Made by a program: the position numbers and the translations under genes
Part shown: piece after piece, positions 57,958-64,000 of the stretch
Numbering within the stretch: the stretch's first letter is position 1
How the letters are laid out: every line of letters begins with the position of its first letter
The notes under the pieces: generated by a model
Seen by the model: only the letters and a program-made list of their open reading frames with translations
What the model was told of the DNA's origin: nothing
The model's database searches: none
Assembly (NCBI GenBank): GCA_015680685.1
Contig: MNCI01023910.1
Coordinates: 102,058 to 166,057, forward strand
DNA: 64,000 bases
Direction of reading: 5' to 3'
Source: Gnetum montanum
Lineage: Eukaryota; Streptophyta; Gnetopsida; Gnetales; Gnetaceae

Positions 57958-60732
57958 TCATGTAGTTCCTGGTGGTGGTGGCTCCTCCATGGGCACTTTT
58001 CCTTTGTCATGTGCTCCAGGCTTTGAAGCTTAATGGCATTGAAGTATGGCCTAGAGCTTCTCCTCTTTTGTCTGAGGGTCTTGTGCTTTCCATGCTAGTG
58101 GTCCAATGTTTAACGGAGTCGGCACTTCCCACTGACAGGGCAGTTGCGGGAACATCTGGTTGGCTTTGACATACCACACTGCGAACACCCATCGTTCCTC
58201 TTCATAGGTTCTAGCTTTGTCTTTGTATTCATAAAGATCTGTTAGTCATTGAGCCAAGTTGCTTGCAACATCTTTCTATCCTTAGTAGCTTGCTTTTACC
58301 ACCCCAAGTTCAGAATTTGCGACATCTAGTTTCTCAACCAGCTTCTTGCGCTCTGCAAATTTTGCTTCATATTTGATGTGGGTGGAAGCTACCTGCTGCT
58401 CAAGCTTTAACCTTGGGTGCCCTGCTGTTAACATGGCAAGGTTGGCATATCTAAGGTTTTCCAACTCCATGTATTCTATTAAGTCTTGAATCTGCAAGTC
58501 TCGATTCTTAACTTCCGCTTGGTGGGCGAAGGCATATGTATCCAAAAATGGCCTGCCAATCAATGTGTTGAGCACTGATATTATTGATTTGGGCCTTGGC
58601 CATATGGATCTCCTTCTCCAAAATTTATTTGTACATCCCCACCTGATCACGAAAGTGCTCCTTCAGCTTCTCGTGTCATTTAGCCTCATTCTTCCACGCG
58701 CTTATCTCAATTACTGACTTTTGGCGAATAGCGTGTACCTCCTTCATTGAGAGGGTTCAATTTTCTCTAGCTAAATGGCTCACATCTCAGTTGACCTGAA
58801 TGAATTATTCTCATAGTTGATGAAAGTGTTCATCGAGAATGTTCTTTTGTTTCTCTACAACGGTCAATCAAAGATTATTTGCAACTAGCTGCTTATTTTC
58901 CTCTTCTAGGCCTTGAGTGCCTTAAGATGCACATGGGTTTGCGCCTGTGATGTGGAGGCATCCCAAACAGCTATCTCCTTTTCTCCTACCACCTTCTTAT
59001 TCTATGCTATTAATTTTCTTAGTTGTTCCATTCTAAAATTTTCTAGCTGATATGAAAGAACAAATTGTAGAGGATCCTGCTATGCTGCTTGTAAGGCCAC
59101 AAGCTGCTCTTGTAGTCTTAGCACTTTAGCTTCAGCATGCTCGGCCCTTACTTTGGATATGACCAGCTTCCCCTTTGTGGAAATGAGATATGATTGAATT
59201 GCTATTACATCCTGGGGGATGTCAAATAGAGATATCATTACTTGTCTTGTTTGAAGCAATCTATCAAGTACATCCTCATGTTCTGCAGGAGTCATTGAGG
59301 TTCCAACCAGAGTTTGAGCATCCCGTGCTCCTGAGAGATCTGCTGGTGGCACAACAGGTACATTGAAAGATTCTTTGTTGTGGTTTATGACCACTTCTAC
59401 AGCTCCCAGAACATTCTGGTATTGCATGACCACCACAGTGGCCCCTTCACCAGTCTCTAATTGTACATGGAAAGATGTCACATTTCTTAAGATCTGTTGC
59501 GACCATCTACTTTTCCCTCCTCTTGTTTGAATGGATAATTCGCCCCTTGTGTGATCTAATGAAACTGTAGGCTATCTGGCATCATCTATGACGTCGAAGA
59601 GGTTTGCATCATCATGACTTCCCCAACTAACTATCTCAGCGATGGTCCTCAGATGGCTCATCGATGGTCTGTAGTCTTGCAGCGGTGGCAGCTGATCTTG
59701 GCTTGTGCTGGGCCCTTCTTCCTGTTGTTGGCTGGGACTTGTAGCTGGAGGTTGACTGGTTCCAACCACATGTTCTTCTTCTTGTTCTTCTTGTTCTAGT
59801 CTTAGCTCTTCACCAGTGCTCTTTCTTGGAGCTGGCGCCTTTAGCAATTCAGCATATGAAGCTTTTTGAACTTTCCGAAGGACGTTGTTAGTGTACCCCC
59901 AAATACCAGCATGTCGGCAAAGTTTTCTGATAAGACAGGGGAAAGGAAATGTCATCTTCCCTGTCTTTCGTTCTTCAAACCACCTCAGGATCTCCATCAA
60001 ATATAGATGGGGTAGGTTAGCGTTAACCTTTCCCATCAACACTACACATCCTCTAGCCACATACGTGGATATTATTTTTAAGCCTTTTGTGGGGAAGAGG
60101 TGATCTATTTTGATTTTGAAATAAACTCTCTTTTCCATTGTCAATTCACCAAATGCTTTGTCTCTGCCATAAGCCTTCTCTAACCAATCCTTTTTCACAT
60201 CAGGGTCTGAACGGGTAGATAACCGAGCAACCTGGGGCCCTGAGTTTGGAAGGTTTAACACTTCCAAAATTACCTGTGTAGAGAAGTCAACTATCACACC
60301 ACAAATATTAATTATGGTACCCTACTCCCTATTGTGCCAAAACTGGTAAGTTTCTCCTAGGTACCAGGCACCGCTTTCAGAGAGGATAGGCCAAAAGGGA
60401 GACCCTTTGAGGTGAACCCTAACATCCTCAAGAGTGAACTCTGCAAAAGATTTGAAGTTTAACTCCAAAATCACCGTAGCGAATGTGGATTTCTCATGGA
60501 TAGCCTGAACACATTCCAGGGGCAACGTGAGTTATTGTCCCAGTTCAGGCATAGCAGCAGCTCCTCCTTCTGCCTACTCAGACCATCTGGTAGGAGGTTC
60601 ATCTTGATGGATGCTAAATGATTGCTCCTCCTGTTCTACTTGTTGTCTAGCAGGACCTTGTCTTCCACCTCTCCAAGCTCGTTTCATTCCACCTTGAACA
60701 GGACCCTCCTGTTGTGCACGTTTTGGGGCCAT
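57958..60732 (-). pseudogene. ORF2 of A2 (about 924 codons, one frame)
   Basis: From the ATG at 60732-60730 to the TGA at 57960-57958 is exactly 925 codons, and the long open segments (starting 60525, 60297, 59481, 58650) share that frame, so only premature stops break it. Layout: basic Arg/Gly/Gln-rich start (residues 1-40); a region like plant retrotransposon 'putative transposon protein' domains (about 146-325, with VDFSTQVILEVLNLP, YFKIKIDHLFPTKGLK, LPHLYLMEILRWFEE); Glu/Gln/Pro linker; long coiled coil (about 418-820); Pro-rich end EEPPPPGTT. It has no transmembrane segment, protease, polymerase or integrase motif. Likely a structural or trans-acting element protein; function unknown. 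Its presence in A1, A2, C and D argues that it matters to the element. Confidence 0.82.
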
Positions 60733-61079
60733 TCTTCAATCACATGAGTCAAGCGTTAGTAAGGTTGTTTTCAAAGTCAAGTTATACCTTATTGCTTACC
60801 TTAATTTAAAGATCTTATGTTATAACATGTCATCGTGCCTGAAAGTTTATAATAATGAGTCCTATGACTTAGGTGGTTTCCATTTTAGTTTCCCAGTATA
60901 CCTAAGGGTTAAATGATTTTTAGGCACAATTATTCTAAGTGTTAAAGTTAATTACCCTAATTGATGTCCTTTCGGTGATGATAATTTTCAAAAAAGTTAG
61001 GCACTTTTCGGCAAGTGTCTCTCCCCCACTCTGGGTTCAAGCAGGTTCAAATGGAATAACAATTGGAGTACCAGCGAGC

Positions 61080-61185
61080 AAGATATGAGTAGAAAAGCAA
61101 GGGTCATGCAATCCCCCCCCCCCTNAAGATATGAGTAGAAAAGCAAGGGTCATGCAATCCCCCCCCCCCTCCCCACCCCGTGGAA
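61080..61185. other. Assembly artefact: duplicated segment at C homopolymer
   Basis: The 44 bases starting AAGATATGAGTAGAAAAGCA and ending in a C run plus T occur twice, on either side of a single N at 61125. This is typical of two contig ends overlapping at an unresolved homopolymer, not biology. Confidence 0.85.
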
Positions 61186-61222
61186 ATGGCAAAATGATGC
61201 TAAGTGTTACGGTGGGGGTACC

Positions 61223-61312
61223 TATTTATAGGTAAATGGGATGCGATATCGCGTACGATACATCGCGTACGCGATATCACATGGGACACAATATCACGTA
61301 TGTGATATCTCG
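61223..61312 (-). promoter_or_regulatory. Putative internal promoter upstream of ORF2 (A2)
   Basis: Reading the minus strand, a cluster of GATATC palindromes including GCGTACGCGATATC-type copies (61312 to 61240) is followed by CCTATAAATAGG (TATA at 61230-61223), about 490 bases before the ORF2 ATG. The LTR has the same arrangement (cluster, then CTATAAATA). This suggests a duplicated U3-like promoter for ORF2. Function is inferred. Confidence 0.55.
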
Positions 61313-62704
61313 TCCTTAGTGATGTGAGACACTATAAAAAGACTAATTTTTTTAATGATTTTTTCTGAAATTAGCATGGAATATTGAGGACATTGGCTAT
61401 AATCGAAATGTTCTAGGGTAATTTCATTGATTCAAGAGGCACCATGAATGATAATGATGTGAACATTAGCAATAAAAACTTGGCAATTAAGAAAAAGGGA
61501 ATGTAATGGTACATTGGAACATTAAAATTGAAAGGGATAATAGTAGGGAAAGAAAATAAATTGAAAAATTAAGCTAAGGGTAAGAAATTGTGTGTGTGTG
61601 CTAGAGAATCAGTGAAGATCACAAAAAATTACACAAGTGGATCCTCCCCAAAGCAGGTTCTTACCTATAATGGCCTTGTGTAACCACACTTAAAGCGTCT
61701 ATGGGCACTAGAAGGGTTAAATGTATTCCACACTAACTCCACAAAACACACACATGTAATATCACTGGAATGTGATGAAAATTCTATGCTACATGGGGCA
61801 CGAGCTATAATTACATGAACAGTGAGATGAGACGAGGTAGAGAAGGGATCGTAGAGATTGAGATATGAGGTAACTGACCCAGGACATAGCGAATCCTGTG
61901 TGTAAAGCATGATTAAGGTGTTATTAACCCATCGTTCCAAGATCAGGACCAAGTCCATTCCTCTAATCAGTAACATCGCATTGTTTCATCCCATGATGAA
62001 CGACTATGAGAGTACCATAACAACAAGGCGTACGATCACTTGGCGTTTTATTCAAGGGAGGAGTGCTTTTCTTTTGTGGCACTTTCTTTTCTTTTTTTTT
62101 TTCTCTCTCTCTCTCTTTTTACTTTATTGAAGCCAGAGAAGCTGACAACCTTTAGGCATGGGTGCATGTCTTTCTAGTGGGACCCCCTAGAATAGCTTTT
62201 GATTTTCGAGTGCCCTTTTGATTACTCTTACTCCCATTTTTTGTTAGATCTACAAGGATCTTAGTACAACCACATTGCATGATAACGCCCATAGATGTCA
62301 CCAAAGAGAATCCACAAGTCCCCTTGATGTCACACCCTAATCATTCCCTCTTGGTCCATCCTTCTTCATTCTAGGTACAAAGAACACAAGATTAATTTTA
62401 AGTTTTTAAGATTGTCAAGAATATCATTGTACCCGTGAACAAAACCTCTTATTTGTAGAGTGGATGAGTGGGTGTAATGGGCTCACTATTCCAAATAATT
62501 GATCACTCATGACTTAATAACATAGAACACACCTCAACCAATGATCCACATGAGTGTTTTATTCGTAGATGAGATTACTTACAAACATAAAAAGACAAAA
62601 ACATGAATAGATAAAAAGATAAAACAAAAAGTTGAAAAATGAAAAACTAAAAAACAAAAAGTTGTAAAATCAAAGAAAATAAAAATGGTTATTAATCCTG
62701 CTTG

Positions 62705-64000
62705 TTATTTAGAATGGGGGTATCCCCCATAACTAGACGGTTGAGTATGGCAAGGATTAATAAATGAAATATGGGAATCCTTGCATGTTGGAAGTATTGG
62801 AACCGGTCTATATTTATCCCCTCGGGGTTCACACACTTGATTATAATAAGCATAGTATGGCACTTTATACAATGTAGTTCCCGGATAACGAGTTGACCCA
62901 CTATGATGTCTATGACCGTTAGATGGCATGCAAGGATTAGGATGATGCCTCCCATAGTTGTGTTCATTGGGCCGTATAGTTGTTGAAGTGTAAGTTGGTG
63001 GCCCTAATGAAGTTACATGAGGCATTGGGTTTGAAGGTAAGGGTGCACCATAGTGTAGAACTTGTGCTAGGTTGGAAGATGCAGTGGCTCGGAATTGTGT
63101 TGTCCCTTCTTATGGCCATGTTTAAAGAAAGGGTGCTTTTGATGTTGAGGAGGCTTTGCATTGCTGTTAGTAGTAGTAGCACAAGTGTTGTTCGTGGGTT
63201 GTTGTGGTGGTGCAAGCACCTTAGGAACAGTTGTTGGCGTTGCAGAAGGAGGGAAAGAATAAGAATGTTGAAAGTTAGGAGGAGTATACGGTGCACAAGG
63301 TGGTGGGTGTGTTGGAGGCATGGTTTGATAGTATTGTGGAGAATGGTATTGTGGTGAGGTAGAGTATAGTGGCCCAAAGGGAGAAACAGGAGGTTGAACA
63401 TGATAAGCATTTGGATTCAGATAATATGAAGGGTGCTTCCAGTGTAGGGATGGTTTCCCCCATGACTGGGATTGTTGCCACTGTGGTCGAGCACAGTATC
63501 TCTGTACGAACTTTGGATGTAACGTGTTTCCCCAATGCTCATGTAGATGTAACAATATTGGGCATTGGCATTTGGGGTGATCATACAGGCATATGTTGCA
63601 TTCGTACGTATGATTATCAGTTGAGCTCCTATTTTCCTTATCCCTTCTTTCTGATTGTCTACTATTTTGTCCTGCTTCTTAGGTTGTCAAAACTCTATCT
63701 CCAATGGTGTTGACACATTCTCCACACTTTTGATACATCTAGTCCAACATCTTATTTATCTTTTCCTCGGCTTCTTCTAATGATTGTTGTATTGGCAAAG
63801 ATGATGTTTCCACCTTGATATTTGTTGATTTCTCCTTTTTATGATCATGGACGTTTGCTAAGTTGAAATTTTGGTCCCATTAATGTTTTTCAACATTCTC
63901 CCATCTAGCTAATTCTCCTTCTTCTTTTGCTACCTACTTAATAAGCTCTTGGACTTGGTGGGTTCATAGTTCATATAGTTGACCTTGGGCATACATTCCT
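62705..64000 (-). pseudogene. gag: gag of A2 (partial, runs off window)
   Basis: Minus-strand counterpart of about 3344-4634 in A1. The knuckle CNICLYDHPKCQC lies near 63560-63600. The Pro/Gln/Tyr/His-rich tail spans 62705-63555 over two frames and ends in a TAA at 62707-62705. The gag core and start lie beyond 64000. Stops and shifts are present. Confidence 0.75.

Larger units (their letters stand above)
60733..62704 (-). other. gag-ORF2 spacer of A2
   Basis: Counterpart of 4650-6536. It includes the internal palindrome/TATA cassette (61223-61310), C homopolymers with an assembly duplication (61080-61185), and the conserved blocks CACTTAAAGCG...CCTATAATGGCC (61660-61690) and ACATCAAGGGG reversed near 62320. 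Minus-strand frames such as 61665-61976 are not conserved in A1. Confidence 0.65.
56957..64000 (-). mobile_element. Pol-less Athila-like element A2 (5' end outside window)
   Basis: Reverse-orientation relative of A1: 3' LTR 56957-57801, polypurine tract 57802-57814, ORF2 57958-60732, spacer 60733-62700, gag from 62705 to the window end. As in A1, no pol lies between gag and ORF2. Its uninterrupted ORF2 gives the pre-insertion state for both inserts in A1. Confidence 0.88.

Noticed and set aside
62980-63357. 125-codon plus-strand ORF opposite gag of A2
   Set aside because: It is the complement of the Pro/His-rich gag tail, whose composition opens frames on the other strand.

Overview
This is nuclear DNA of a seed plant. 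Intact coding sequence is very sparse, introns are long, and most of the window is LTR retrotransposons nested inside one another. The large decayed elements, a 3.5 kb intron in a tiny housekeeping gene and old LINE remnants would suit a gymnosperm, but the sequence does not prove that. The only clear host gene is a two-exon TIM8 (mitochondrial small Tim chaperone) at 32406-36137.

Left half (1-31812). An Athila-like element, A1 (+, 1712-31812), carries gag and a second long gene (ORF2) but no pol. Two later insertions split ORF2. The first is a long solo LTR, S (-, 8004-28314, TSD ATGAG), which itself contains a Ty3/gypsy Tat-lineage element, B1 (+, 9418-27442). The second is a solo LTR of the B family (-, 29424-30656). 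B1 encodes gag-protease and pol (RT, RNase H, archaeal-type RNase H, integrase). Between protease and RT it carries an eight-exon gene on the opposite strand (15775-20464) with seven GT-AG introns.

Right half (36138-64000). Intergenic DNA leads into an old LINE, which was split by D (+, 41479-56310, perfect TSD CTAAC). D is a degraded Athila-like element that has gag, pol and ORF2 together, so it looks like the autonomous type. A small deleted relative, C (41944-44021, perfect TSD GTGGT), sits inside the 5' LTR of D. A solo A-family LTR lies at 39351-40191. A second pol-less copy, A2 (-, 56957 to beyond 64000), has the best preserved ORF2, about 924 codons in one frame.

Common logic. The LTR U3 of each family holds its own cluster of short palindromes just upstream of a TATA box: GCGATATCGC in A, AGCGTATACGCT in B, GGTCACGCTG/CAGCGTGACC in S, ATCGATGCAT in D. 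The same palindrome recurs inside the element in front of the extra gene: upstream of ORF2 in A1/A2, with a TATA box, and around exon 1 of the antisense gene in B1. Degenerate TTAAACT minisatellites lie at the module boundaries of B1. All transposon genes carry stops, so they are reported as pseudogenes. Short gaps (N) and a duplicated segment at a C-homopolymer look like assembly problems.
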